Positions 8,516 through 18,034 of a DNA stretch of 64,000 nt are shown in pieces. The DNA comes from WVZH01 sp034430895 (GTDB taxonomy: Bacteria > Chloroflexota > Anaerolineae > Anaerolineales > E44-bin32): assembly GCA_034430895.1 (NCBI GenBank), contig DAOUDW010000049.1:68335-132334 (forward strand), in the 5' to 3' direction. The number at the start of each line of letters is the position of its first letter. Positions within the stretch are counted from its first letter, which is position 1. The position numbers and the translations under genes were made by a program. The notes under the pieces were generated by a model, which did not search any database, was not told where the DNA came from, and was given only the letters and a program-made list of their open reading frames with translations.

Positions 8516-10420
8516 ATGATACAGACCTCGACTTCAATGACCGTAAAGACCCGATTGCCCTATTTGGCAGGGTTGGACGGGCTTCGAGCGATATCGGTTT
8601 TAGCCGTCATCTTCTATCACGCCAACATCTCCTGGGCTGTCGGTGGTTATTTGGGAGTGGAAAGCTTTTTCGTCATCTCGGGATACCTGATCACCTCTTT
8701 GCTGCTGCGAGAGTATCTGGCGAACAAGCAACTCGCGCTAGGCCGCTTCTGGCTGCATCGAGCGCGGCGGTTGCTGCCGGCGCTTTGTCTCGTGCTGGTC
8801 GCAGTCGTTCCGCTGGCCAGGTGGCTGGCGCCAGATGCGCTGCCGCGCTTGCGGGAGGACATCCCCGGCGCATTGCTTTACGCCAGCAACTGGGTCTTCG
8901 TCTCGCGAGAGATCCCCTATTTCGAGCAGTTCGCCCGTCCACCGCTCCTCCAACACCTCTGGTCGCTGGCCGTCGAAGAACAGTTCTATCTCGTCTGGCC
9001 GCTGTTGCTCTGGGGAATCTTCCGCATTTTTCGCCTGCGCAGCGCTAAAAAGACTTCCCGGCTCGCTGTTCCGATGTTCTTGCTCGCCGGAGCCACGTTC
9101 GCACTCATGATCAGTATGCATGATCCACACGCCGATCCCTCCCGGGTTTACTACGGCACAGACACGCGGGCAACCGGGTTTCTTCTTGGCGCCGGACTGG
9201 CCATGCTCTCGAAACCAGGGTGCGGAATATCTCACCGGAACAGGATAAGCAACGCGGCGGGCATTACGGGCCTGCTGGGATTGCTCTGGCTCTTCTCTAA
9301 TCTGCACGAGCATGAAGCTTTCCTCTACCGCGGCGGCTTTCTCCTCGCCGCCGTACTCACCTGCCTGGTAATCCTGGCGGTCTCAAACCCCCGGACACAG
9401 CTTTCCAGGCTGTTGGGCCGCCGGCCGCTGCGCTGGCTGGGCACACGCAGCTACGGCATCTACCTCTGGCACTGGCCCCTGATGGCTGCCTGGAATTGGG
9501 GAGGCGGATCAGCGCAGCCCAATGGGGTCACACTTGCGCTTCAGTTGGTTTTGACGGGTTTGCTGGCAGAGTTCAGTTACCGCTGGATCGAGCAGCCCAT
9601 CCGCAAACAGGGACTGCATTCGTGGTGGTTGGACTCAACGAAGGTGTTCGGTGGCCTGCGTACCAATGCCGCTTCCGTGGCCGGTATGTTGATCGTGGCG
9701 GGATACATCGTCGTTCAGCCTACCGCTGCCGCTTCGTCACAGGTCAATGCCGCGATCTCAACATCGCCGACCCCAACCATCTCATCCCAAGCCGCCGCAG
9801 AACCGGAAGCACCGGACCCGCACCTTTCCTATGCATCCAACCCCGGTCAGAACGTCGCGCTATCCGACATTTATGTTGAAGGGTCGAGTATCACGGTCAC
9901 AGCCGAAGATGCTCCGCAAACCACTAACCCGCTTCGCCTCACCTTCATCGGTGACTCGATCATGGAAAGCGTCGAACCCTGGATCCAAAAGGAATTCGCC
10001 CCCGGCAGTTACTGTCTGGATGCGGTTCGTAACCGCCGCATGCAGGACGTCGTGAACTTGATCCCGCAGTTGGCCGCGGAGAACTGCCTTACGCAGACGG
10101 TCGTCATTCATCTGGGAACCAACGTTCCCTTCGAAGATGAGGTCTTCGATGACGTAATGAGCGGTCTGCTGAAACACGGTGTGACGCGCGTGCTCTTTAT
10201 CAACGTGAGGCGACCGGTGGCCTGGGAGGCGGTTGCCAACAATCAGGTGCTCAAGGGTGTGAATCGCTGGCCGCAGGCGGAACTCGTCGATTGGCACAAG
10301 CTTTCTGAAGAACAACCGGGCTGGTTCTGTGAAGATTCCGTTCACCCAAGCCACACCGGCGCAGCGGCTTACGTTGAGGCCATTCGGGAAGCACTGGGGG
10401 ACGAAATCGCCGAGCTTTAA
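8516..10420 (+). CDS. Acyltransferase-3 with C-terminal SGNH domain (OatA-like O-acetyltransferase)
   Basis: The start at 8516 has AGGGAAGGGTGAA upstream; a frame start at 8462 lacks an SD. The N-terminal AT3 membrane domain (about 10 helices, to residue about 390) shows YLAGLDGLRAISVLAVIFYH (catalytic His region) and GYLGVESFFVISGYLI. A helix near residue 400 leads to a linker and an extracytoplasmic SGNH hydrolase-like domain with block I FIGDSIME, HLGTNVPF (block III Gly/Asn region) and catalytic DSVHPSHTG. AT3-SGNH fusions move acetyl groups across the membrane onto peptidoglycan or cell-surface glycans (OatA, OafA). The actual acceptor here is unknown. The gene is monocistronic and ends at a strong terminator. 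Confidence 0.9.
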   Translation: MIQTSTSMTVKTRLPYLAGLDGLRAISVLAVIFYHANISWAVGGYLGVESFFVISGYLITSLLLREYLANKQLALGRFWLHRARRLLPALCLVLVAVVPLARWLAPDALPRLREDIPGALLYASNWVFVSREIPYFEQFARPPLLQHLWSLAVEEQFYLVWPLLLWGIFRIFRLRSAKKTSRLAVPMFLLAGATFALMISMHDPHADPSRVYYGTDTRATGFLLGAGLAMLSKPGCGISHRNRISNAAGITGLLGLLWLFSNLHEHEAFLYRGGFLLAAVLTCLVILAVSNPRTQLSRLLGRRPLRWLGTRSYGIYLWHWPLMAAWNWGGGSAQPNGVTLALQLVLTGLLAEFSYRWIEQPIRKQGLHSWWLDSTKVFGGLRTNAASVAGMLIVAGYIVVQPTAAASSQVNAAISTSPTPTISSQAAAEPEAPDPHLSYASNPGQNVALSDIYVEGSSITVTAEDAPQTTNPLRLTFIGDSIMESVEPWIQKEFAPGSYCLDAVRNRRMQDVVNLIPQLAAENCLTQTVVIHLGTNVPFEDEVFDDVMSGLLKHGVTRVLFINVRRPVAWEAVANNQVLKGVNRWPQAELVDWHKLSEEQPGWFCEDSVHPSHTGAAAYVEAIREALGDEIAEL

Positions 10421-10443
10421 CAATGTTATTCGATTTGGGAAAC

Positions 10444-10479
10444 AACAAAGTGGCTAAGACAATAGCCACTTTGTTATTT
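10444..10479. terminator. Bidirectional rho-independent terminator
   Basis: A perfect 13-base inverted repeat (arms 10444-10456 and 10463-10475, AACAAAGTGGCTA) with a 6-base loop is followed by TATTTT. On the opposite strand the A-rich 5' side supplies a modest T-tract. It sits between the convergent acyltransferase gene and the ABC permease gene and can serve both. Confidence 0.85.
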
Positions 10480-10494
10480 TAGAAATACAAGAGA

Positions 10495-12873
10495 TCACTC
10501 ATACGCCAGCGACTGACGTACGCTGACCTGCGTGGCGCGCAGCGCCGGAAGAATGCTGGCCAATGAAGAAAGCGCGACGATAACCAGCAACCACAAGAAG
10601 ACGGCCTGCACGGAGTAGTTGAACTCAAGGGGCACGCGAATCAGCGTGTCGGCAACGGCATCGCCGAAGAGTTGCGCACTGGGGTAGCTTAGCGGTACCG
10701 CCAGCAACCAACTCAACAGCCCGATGAACAAGCCCTCTCCGATGACGGACAGCGCCACGGAACCCGAAGTAGCGCCGATGGCGCGCATCATTCCGATCTC
10801 CCTGGTCCGCTCGACTACGTTGATCGACATGGTGCTGGCCAACCCCAGACTCCCCACAATGGCCGCCAGTGTAACCCCAACCATCAGGATGTAGACAACG
10901 CCCGAAAACATCGATTGATCGTTTTCACGTTCCTCGATGGCGCTCTGGATTTCAACGCTGTTGATTCCTGCTTTACTCAGTGCTGATTCCATCGTATTGC
11001 CGACGCGCAGCTGCGTATCCCGATCGTGTGAATCCGTTCGACCAAGTATCATGTTGCCTGCGCTGCTGTCCCCGGCCTCGTCCACCGTTGCTTCCAGCGG
11101 AACGAAGCTCTCTCGCCCGCCATTACGCATGCCGATCACCAGACCTACCACCGTCCAGGTGGACTGTCGTCCGCGAAGCACAAGTTCGATTTCATCCCCA
11201 ACATGAATGCCCTGTTCTTCAGCGATGCGTCGATTGAGTAGAACTGACCACTCATCCTGCGGTTCGAGGCCGCGGCCTTCCACGATGCGCGGGGAGAACA
11301 TGGCCGAGTTGTCGGGGACGCCCCAGAGGTACATCTCACGCAGATTATCTTCCGGCAGAGAGATCGCAGCCCAGTTTCCGCTCCAAACCTCCACATATTC
11401 CAACGCCGGCAGCCCTGCTACCGCCTGTTCCACAACCGCGTTTTCATAAACCCGGTCGAGCTGCACCTTCACATCATGCCCCAGGTCTGAGAAGAGAGAC
11501 TCGAAGGTGTTGTCCATCGAATCTTTGATGCTCATCACTCCTACGAACAACGTTCCGCCCAGAACCAGTGTTGAAAGCGTCAGCACGACGCGGGCTTTAC
11601 TGCGAAATGTGTTCCGCACGCTGAGTACCAGCGGTCGTGGCAGACATCGAATGCGTGCGGCGATTCGATCGAGCGGACCCGCGTGCTCCGCATCTCCCAG
11701 GCCGCGTGACCCAATGGCTTCCCGAGCTGTTTTCCGGGCAGCGGCAATTACAGGCACGAGCGCGCCGAACAACGGAACAATAAAAGCAACGCCAATTTGA
11801 ATGAGAATCGCCCGTGGCGCAATCTGGAATGAATCGAGAGGTACGTTGAACGAGTCAAGCGTCCAATTGGATATCAGATAAGCTACGATGACGGCAATCG
11901 GCACAGCGATGAGCAATGCCACCAATCCGTGGATCAGTGCTGTAGCCAGATAAATTCGTATCACGCGTCCGGAAGTGGCACCAAACACCTTCATCACGCC
12001 CACCTGCCAAACCTGGCGTGCGATGATGGCATTCATCGTATTGACAATCAAGAAGCCACTTAAGAGAAGCGAACCGATCCCCATCATCCCCATGATGAGC
12101 ATCACTGTGTCGACCTGCTCTTGCGCCCAGTGGACCTCTGGATCAGTGATGAAGTAGCCTTCCCCTTTCATCGAAAAGCCCTGTATTTCCAGATTCTGTC
12201 GAAGCCGCACCACGGCTTGCTGTGCAGCCTCCTGCGAGAAAGTCTCGAGTCGGATCATCAGTCCATTAAACCCCTCAGGAAACCCTGTTAAGTGAGCGGC
12301 CATCTGCGGCGTGGCGTAGAACGTCCCCTCGCCGGTGTACTGTGGCGGTGGTACGATCTGCCCTCGCGCCACGCCCTCGACGGTTAGCCGATGCTCCCCC
12401 TGCCCACTCTCAACGATAATCGTCGTGCCGGACGATATGTCGTAGTAGTTGGCGGACAAGCGCTCGACGGTTAATGTCTCAGCATCAGGCCAGACGCCGG
12501 AGATCAACTCAACGCGGTTGATATGCTGCGCATTGTAGTCGTCTTGTGAAATCAGCCGCATCTTTCGCCACTCGGAATCCCCCTCGAAACGCCAGCGAAG
12601 CTGATCCTCACTGATGCACTCCACATCAGCGAACTGTGGATCGGCTTCAATCGAAGCGACGAGGTCTTGATCGAGGCGGTTGACCATCCAAAAACGGATA
12701 TGCGCCATGACTGCCGCCTGATGCGATTCGACCAAACGCGAACGCGTGATTTCAGACATTCCGAACGCGATTCCAACCGCGTTGATACCGATTGCCATGG
12801 CGAGAATGACCAGGATGGTTCGGGCCTTGTTGTTGGATAAATCACGCCATATCTTGCGTAACGTTATATTCAT
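10495..12873 (-). CDS. ABC transporter permease, MacB/FtsX type (second in operon)
   Basis: About 792 residues from the chosen start at 12873 (AAGGAAAGGA upstream, MNITLRKIWRDL); the frame is open 48 bases further up. It has the double-FtsX layout: an N-terminal helix (ARTILVILAMAIGINAVG), a MacB periplasmic-like domain, three helices near residues 270-390 with VWQVGVMKVFGATSGRVIR, then a second helix, a second extracytoplasmic domain and a final helix set with GLASTMSINVVERTREIGMMR and ASILPALRATQ. It is a clear paralogue of the neighbouring 789-residue permease. With the ATPase it should form a mechanotransmission-type exporter or lipoprotein/peptide extrusion system. Confidence 0.9.
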   Translation of the reverse strand: MNITLRKIWRDLSNNKARTILVILAMAIGINAVGIAFGMSEITRSRLVESHQAAVMAHIRFWMVNRLDQDLVASIEADPQFADVECISEDQLRWRFEGDSEWRKMRLISQDDYNAQHINRVELISGVWPDAETLTVERLSANYYDISSGTTIIVESGQGEHRLTVEGVARGQIVPPPQYTGEGTFYATPQMAAHLTGFPEGFNGLMIRLETFSQEAAQQAVVRLRQNLEIQGFSMKGEGYFITDPEVHWAQEQVDTVMLIMGMMGIGSLLLSGFLIVNTMNAIIARQVWQVGVMKVFGATSGRVIRIYLATALIHGLVALLIAVPIAVIVAYLISNWTLDSFNVPLDSFQIAPRAILIQIGVAFIVPLFGALVPVIAAARKTAREAIGSRGLGDAEHAGPLDRIAARIRCLPRPLVLSVRNTFRSKARVVLTLSTLVLGGTLFVGVMSIKDSMDNTFESLFSDLGHDVKVQLDRVYENAVVEQAVAGLPALEYVEVWSGNWAAISLPEDNLREMYLWGVPDNSAMFSPRIVEGRGLEPQDEWSVLLNRRIAEEQGIHVGDEIELVLRGRQSTWTVVGLVIGMRNGGRESFVPLEATVDEAGDSSAGNMILGRTDSHDRDTQLRVGNTMESALSKAGINSVEIQSAIEERENDQSMFSGVVYILMVGVTLAAIVGSLGLASTMSINVVERTREIGMMRAIGATSGSVALSVIGEGLFIGLLSWLLAVPLSYPSAQLFGDAVADTLIRVPLEFNYSVQAVFLWLLVIVALSSLASILPALRATQVSVRQSLAYE

Positions 12874-12994
12874 TCGATGGATCCTTTCCTTAATTCCATT
12901 GACGAGCCGGCGGCGCAGCATCGAACGATAGATACTGCACCGCCTGATAACCCTCCAGATGTAACTGATATTTATATAGCTTGCCTTTCGAGAA

Positions 12995-15364
12995 TTACTC
13001 GTAGGCCAGCGTCTCGCGCACGCTCACGCGTGTGGCTTTCAGCGCCGGCCACAGGCTGGCCACCGCCGACAACACCAACACGATCGCCAGCCAGAAGAAC
13101 ACCCCGCCAACGGCGTAATCGAAATCCAACCCGAAGCCCACGATAGTCTGTCCGATCACATCGGTGAACAACTTGGCAGAGGGAATGCTCAACGGCACGG
13201 CCAGCAGCCAGGAGATCAAGCCCAGGATCATCCCTTCCGTCACGAAGATCGCCACGATGGATAGCGAGGAAGCGCCCACCGAACGCATCACACCAATCTC
13301 ACGCAAACGCTCTACGACGTTGATCGACATGGTGCTCATCAAACCGATGCTGCCTACCACGGCGGCAACGATCGCCATCGACATCAGGATATATGTCAAC
13401 GTCCCGAACAGGTTCACGTTTTGCTGGCGGCCCTCGCTGAGGCTCCAGTAACCCGTCGTTCCATATCCCTGCGCCTCGAAGGCGTCGTTTAGTTCCTCCG
13501 CCACCCGCTTTTCAGATTCCACTCCCGGCTGCCTGATTTTGACCTGCACGAAGTACGTAAGGTATTCTTCGGAGACCTCACTCGCCAGCGCATCGAAGGG
13601 GACGAAGAATTCATCCTGATAGCTATCCACGTCGAGCGTTACCCCGATAACTCTCCAGGTGGATTCCGTACCCAGGATCGTCAGGGTAATATCCTCTCCG
13701 GCTTCAACGCCACTCTTCTCGGCGAATACGCTGTTGATCAACACGGCATGCTCGTCACCGGAAGGCAGTTCCCTGCCGCTGACGATGCGCGGGTTGAACA
13801 TCTTCGAATCCGAGGGAACGCCGCGCAAGGAAACCTGGGCGTTCTGTCCATTTGCCAGTGGTGTCGTTGCCACGCGGTAACTGGATAGTTCCGCGTCCAC
13901 GACATCCGGGACACCCTCGGCGATGTCGATCAGCTCCACCGGGTCATAGGCACGATCCATATACACCGAGACATCGTTGCCAAACATATCGAATATCGCA
14001 TCGATCGTGGCACCGAAGGACTTGTCCATAGTGAGGATCATGGTAAACATCACTCCGCTCAGCACGAGTGTGATGAGGGTCAGCGATACACGCACCTTGC
14101 GGCGGAATGTATTTCGTAAACTCAAAGCCAGCGGGCGCGGCACGCGCCGGAAACTAGCGATGAGTCGATCGAACCTGCTCTCCCCAAAACCATTACCGAT
14201 CCCGTGTCGACTCATGGCTTTGTGCGCCGAGATGCGTACACCATTGGCGATGGGGACCAGGGCAGCCAGAATCGGCACGGTCAAACCGATCAGAATCTGC
14301 AGAGTCAGCGTGCCTGGGTCGAGGTGGAAAGCGCCATGTTCGATGTTGAGCAGATTCAACATGAAGACCGCAAGCCAGTTCGCCCCAACAGCACCCAGCG
14401 GAACGGCGATCAACACGGCCAGGAGACCGTAGATCAAAGCCGTCATCAAGTAGGTGCGCACGAGTACTCCAACTGTGGCGCCCACCGATTTCATCACGCC
14501 GATTTGCCACACTTGTTGTGTCAACAGGGCGGTCATGGTGTTGATGATCAGAAAGCCGCTGAGTCCGAGTGACATCACGCCCAAGATTGCAAGGACCATG
14601 AAGCTACCATCGATCATCTCCTGCTGCCAATGCACTTCGGGATCGGTGATGCCGTATGATCCAACCCGGTAGCCCATTAACTCGATCTGCTCTTGCATCT
14701 GTTGGGCGGAAGCGTGCACGGTTTCCTCGTTGTAATCATCGATGCGCACGTGCAGTTTGGTGTACTCTATTTCTACGCCGGTGATCCAATTCGCCGTCTC
14801 GGATGAAGCAAAGAAGATCGCACTGCCGCCCCACAGCGGCGGGAAAACCATGTGCTCGCGCACCACGCCCACCACAGGCAGCTGCTGCTCCCCATCGGGT
14901 GTCTCAACGATGACCGTTGAACCGTTGTGGATTTCAAAGAAATCGGATGCCAATCGTTCTACTGCGAGATCGTTTTCCGCAGGCCACTCTCCCTCGATCC
15001 GTTCGACCAGGTATGTGCCTTGATTTTCGTAATCGCTGCGCGTGTATAGATATGCGTTTTGCCAGTCCTGCTGACCCTCGAGTTTCCAATGGATCATTGC
15101 ACTGCGTTCACCTTCAACTGCGACGACGTTTGACTCATCAAGCAAAGTATCCACAGCCTCCTGGTCAAAGGGCCCGCCGTACAATGTGATCTGATCGGGG
15201 ATCACGGCCTTATGCGCATCGGTCATCGACTCCTGCATCACACCGCTGAGTCCAAATGTCAAGCCGAGGGCGAAAATACCCACTGCCGTGGCGAGGACGG
15301 CCAGGACCGTACGAGCCTTATTACGCGCCAGATCACGCCATAATTTACGCCAGGTGACACTCAT
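12995..15364 (-). CDS. ABC transporter permease, MacB/FtsX type (first in operon)
   Basis: A 789-residue permease whose start codon overlaps the ATPase stop by 4 bases (ATGA), so translation is coupled. It contains the same arrangement as its downstream paralogue: N-terminal helix (LAVLATAVGIFALGLTFG), periplasmic domain, VWQIGVMKSVGATVGVLVR, a second FtsX block with IGLMSTMSINVVERLREIGV, and an ending SLWPALKATRVSVRETLAYE that closely matches the other permease. The two genes probably arose by tandem duplication and may form a heterodimer. The cargo is unknown. Confidence 0.92.
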   Translation of the reverse strand: MSVTWRKLWRDLARNKARTVLAVLATAVGIFALGLTFGLSGVMQESMTDAHKAVIPDQITLYGGPFDQEAVDTLLDESNVVAVEGERSAMIHWKLEGQQDWQNAYLYTRSDYENQGTYLVERIEGEWPAENDLAVERLASDFFEIHNGSTVIVETPDGEQQLPVVGVVREHMVFPPLWGGSAIFFASSETANWITGVEIEYTKLHVRIDDYNEETVHASAQQMQEQIELMGYRVGSYGITDPEVHWQQEMIDGSFMVLAILGVMSLGLSGFLIINTMTALLTQQVWQIGVMKSVGATVGVLVRTYLMTALIYGLLAVLIAVPLGAVGANWLAVFMLNLLNIEHGAFHLDPGTLTLQILIGLTVPILAALVPIANGVRISAHKAMSRHGIGNGFGESRFDRLIASFRRVPRPLALSLRNTFRRKVRVSLTLITLVLSGVMFTMILTMDKSFGATIDAIFDMFGNDVSVYMDRAYDPVELIDIAEGVPDVVDAELSSYRVATTPLANGQNAQVSLRGVPSDSKMFNPRIVSGRELPSGDEHAVLINSVFAEKSGVEAGEDITLTILGTESTWRVIGVTLDVDSYQDEFFVPFDALASEVSEEYLTYFVQVKIRQPGVESEKRVAEELNDAFEAQGYGTTGYWSLSEGRQQNVNLFGTLTYILMSMAIVAAVVGSIGLMSTMSINVVERLREIGVMRSVGASSLSIVAIFVTEGMILGLISWLLAVPLSIPSAKLFTDVIGQTIVGFGLDFDYAVGGVFFWLAIVLVLSAVASLWPALKATRVSVRETLAYE

Positions 15365-16098
15365 CGACCGCTGCTCCCATTCCCATTGGCCTGATCGCGA
15401 TCGATCTGACCATCCAGCAGATGCAGTACGCGATCCATCTGATCCGACAGACTGCGGTCGTGAGTCACGATCATGAGCGTCTTGCCTCTTTCGACGAGTT
15501 GTTTGAATAGTCCAAACACACCGTTTGCTGTTGCCCGATCCAGATTGCCCGTGGGCTCGTCGGCGACGACGACGGGAGGATCGTTGGCCAGGGCACGCGC
15601 AATGGCTGCACGCTGCTGCTGCCCACCGCTCAGCGTGCTGGGCAGCTTATCCGCCTGGTCGGCGATGTTGACCTGATCGAGCAAATCCATCGCCCGCTGC
15701 TTTCGCTGGCGGCGGGGATACATATTGCAGAAGTCCATGGGCAGCATCACATTTTCAACAACCGTCAGCGTTGGAAGCAGCTGAAAGAATTGGAAAATGA
15801 CACCCACATTTTTCCCGCGCCAGCGAGCGAGTTGATTCTCGCTAAGCCCATGAACAGCCTGCTCTCCCACGAAAACCTCGCCCGCAGTGGGCCTGTCGAT
15901 GCCGGTGATCATGTTGAGTAGTGTGGACTTGCCTGAACCCGAGGGGCCCACCACCCCGACGAGTTCGCCTTCATTTACTTTGAGCGATACGTCAGTCAAG
16001 ACGGTTACGTCACCAGCACCTGTTTCGTACGTCTTCACCACATCGCGCAGATTAATCCGCGCGCCGTTATCGCGTGCCAAGGTACGACCTGTATTCAT
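15361..16098 (-). CDS. ABC transporter ATPase, LolD/MacB type
   Basis: A 245-residue ATPase from the start at 16098, preceded by AGGAGGAAAC; the frame is open to 16158 without a better SD. Walker A is GPSGSGKST, the Q-loop region is VIFQFFQLLPTLTVVENV, the signature is LSGGQQQRAAIARAL, Walker B is VVVADEPTGNLD and the H-loop is IVTHD. The PTGNLD ending and FQLLPTLT region are typical of the LolD/MacB/FtsE group, matching the FtsX-type permeases downstream. First gene of a three-gene operon. Confidence 0.95.
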   Translation of the reverse strand: MNTGRTLARDNGARINLRDVVKTYETGAGDVTVLTDVSLKVNEGELVGVVGPSGSGKSTLLNMITGIDRPTAGEVFVGEQAVHGLSENQLARWRGKNVGVIFQFFQLLPTLTVVENVMLPMDFCNMYPRRQRKQRAMDLLDQVNIADQADKLPSTLSGGQQQRAAIARALANDPPVVVADEPTGNLDRATANGVFGLFKQLVERGKTLMIVTHDRSLSDQMDRVLHLLDGQIDRDQANGNGSSGR

Positions 16099-16354
16099 GT
16101 TTCCTCCTAATTGTTGACTGTCTTGGGGATATAAACGTAGTTTTAGGTTGATTCCCACCCCATCAGTTCTCTACCCTTTACGCAGGAATGGTTCCAGGGT
16201 TGCAAACGAACAGCGCCGGTCCTTAAACCGGACAATGGCTATTTTCAAGATAAAGTGATGGGGATTTAAACAACACCAGTCAGAACGCAGCAATATGGGA
16301 CTCAGATTTGTGCGAAGGACATAAAGTAAATGGGGGAAAACAAGTTGAGTTAAG

Positions 16355-16380
16355 CAATGATAAGTGTCACAGGATCATTG
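16355..16380. terminator. Weak hairpin after the HAD gene
   Basis: Perfect 7-base arms CAATGAT/ATCATTG surround a 12-base loop immediately beyond the stop of the minus-strand HAD gene. There is no good T-tract, so termination is uncertain. Confidence 0.3.
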
Positions 16381-16381
16381 G

Positions 16382-17029
16382 TTACTTAACCCGAATAACA
16401 AGACGCTCTCCACCTTCCACATGGATATACAAGTCGGTCAACCGTTGCAACACAATATCGCAAGCCAACTCTTCCCGAGAATGGGTTGAGGCGACACCGA
16501 TCGCCTGCATCCCCGCTGCTTTCGCCGCCGCTATTCCCGCAGGCGAGTCCTCAATGACCACACAATGTTCAATCGCCACGCTCAAGCGTTCGGCTCCCAG
16601 AAGATAGGGTTCAGGCGCCGGTTTTCCCTGCATGACATCGTCACCGCTGATGAGGATATCCGGAATGGGTAATCCGGCTCGATTCAGGCGCGCCTGAGCA
16701 AGCGCCTGGCTCCCGGAAGTCACGATCCCCCACACATGCCGGGGCAAACCATCCAGGATCTGTGAAGCCCCTTCGATTTGCAAAACACCGTCTGTGTCCG
16801 CGACCTCGATCGCCTCGAAGCGTTTGGCTTCCTGTTCGACATCCAGGTGTGGCGCGATATGGCGCATGGTTTCGATCGTTCGCAGACCATGGGCCACACG
16901 CATCAGCGCTACCATATCCAGGCCGTGCTGGCGTGTCCACCCCTCCCAATGGCGCCAGATGCAGCTTGTTGAATCGATCAAAACGCCATCAAGATCGAAC
17001 AATACCGCAGCGCCGACTATTTGCGTCAT
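16382..17029 (-). CDS. HAD-superfamily phosphatase (subfamily IA)
   Basis: A 215-residue hydrolase. Motif I is LFDLDGVLIDS with nucleophile Asp12 and acid/base Asp14, a helical cap follows (WEGWTRQHGLDMVALMRVAHG), motif II is IVTSGSQ, the Lys motif is GKPAPEPYLLGAERL and motif IV is CVVIEDSPAGIAAAKAAGM. This pattern fits small sugar-phosphate phosphatases such as the GPP1/YfbT/phosphoglycolate phosphatase group. The substrate is not decidable from sequence. No strong SD is seen. It lies 280 bases upstream of the ABC operon, on the same strand. Confidence 0.92.
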   Translation of the reverse strand: MTQIVGAAVLFDLDGVLIDSTSCIWRHWEGWTRQHGLDMVALMRVAHGLRTIETMRHIAPHLDVEQEAKRFEAIEVADTDGVLQIEGASQILDGLPRHVWGIVTSGSQALAQARLNRAGLPIPDILISGDDVMQGKPAPEPYLLGAERLSVAIEHCVVIEDSPAGIAAAKAAGMQAIGVASTHSREELACDIVLQRLTDLYIHVEGGERLVIRVK

Positions 17030-17252
17030 CCGTATCTGCGCCTATGGCTTTCTGGGGATGTTCTTGTATCGCTGATCGTCATATTTTTTTCAACGACTGT
17101 ATTCAAGGTGTCTGGCCAGATCGTACCAGGTTTATTAATTTGAGTTCTGGCTTTGTAAGTATATTTATAACAAATGCTCATCCCTCTCACTGCACCTAAG
17201 CCAGGCAAGACAGGGATTCAGCGACATAAGGATTTTCGTATAACTAAGGTGG

Positions 17253-17840
17253 TTATTCGCTGATATTGTCTTCCAATTCAGCCATATTCAATTCTGCAAA
17301 GGCTTTTGCGTATTCCTCCCGTTCAAAATTGAAGACTACTCTGAAATCATCCGTTGGGGGAGATGAAACCCGGATTACGAGGCTATAATCCAGACAGGTG
17401 GGTTTTAGTTTTGGTTTTACGACTGTCTTTACAATGATGTAATAGAGTGCAAATCCTCCAATGGCGAACAAGGCATATAGAAGCAGAATGAGTATGCTGG
17501 AGGATGCGTCAATTATGAGTGTCAAAATGATTGGTAAAAAGAAACAGGCTACAAAAATTCCATTTTTCCAATTCTCAGCAATTTTCATGTGCTCCTGGCA
17601 CTTCAAGCAATAAGGATCATCCCACTCCAATGGAAAGGATGTCGTCGTGGTTCCAGTTGCGGTACTGGTCTGCGAATGTCTTGCTTTATGCTCAAGCTTG
17701 TATGTCCCCAAAGCCGCGCCATCTTTCTCATTACAGCAGGGGCATTGGTCAGGCCAGGTAAGTGACTTCATCCACAATTTATTCTCACGCAGCTCATATG
17801 GTATGGATACAGAAAATCGAGCTTGTTTCTTCTTGAACAT
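17253..17840 (-). CDS. Zinc-ribbon protein with two TM segments, unknown
   Basis: A 195-residue protein with GAGGG before the ATG. Two CxxC pairs (WPDQCPCCNEKDG and DPYCLKCQEHM), about 50 residues apart, could bind one zinc. They are followed by two helices (GIFVACFFLPIILTLII and ILILLLYALFAIGGFALYYII) and a soluble C-terminal domain (SPPTDDFRVVFNFEREEYAKAFAELN). No family is recognised. It begins the minus-strand island of envelope and zinc-ribbon proteins. Confidence 0.8.
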   Translation of the reverse strand: MFKKKQARFSVSIPYELRENKLWMKSLTWPDQCPCCNEKDGAALGTYKLEHKARHSQTSTATGTTTTSFPLEWDDPYCLKCQEHMKIAENWKNGIFVACFFLPIILTLIIDASSSILILLLYALFAIGGFALYYIIVKTVVKPKLKPTCLDYSLVIRVSSPPTDDFRVVFNFEREEYAKAFAELNMAELEDNISE

Positions 17841-17993
17841 GACGCCCTCTTTCTTCTTTTCGTATTTTGTAAATCATTGGCTAACTCAGGCAATGTCCCC
17901 TTTTTAAACACTCGGCGTGGCTTCATCTGCACACTTTGCTACCCAACAGATATTCGCATGCGATCTTGAACCAATATCGATCAGATAGGCTGT

Positions 17994-18015
17994 GATCTTG
18001 TCGACTCACAAGATC
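17994..18015 (-). terminator. Hairpin downstream of the triple-domain lipoprotein gene
   Basis: Perfect 8-base arms GATCTTGT/ACAAGATC around a 6-base loop lie 20 bases beyond the gene's stop. No T-tract follows on the minus strand, so this is at best a weak terminator or mRNA-end stabiliser. Confidence 0.35.
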
Positions 18016-18034
18016 TTCCCACGGATGGACTATT

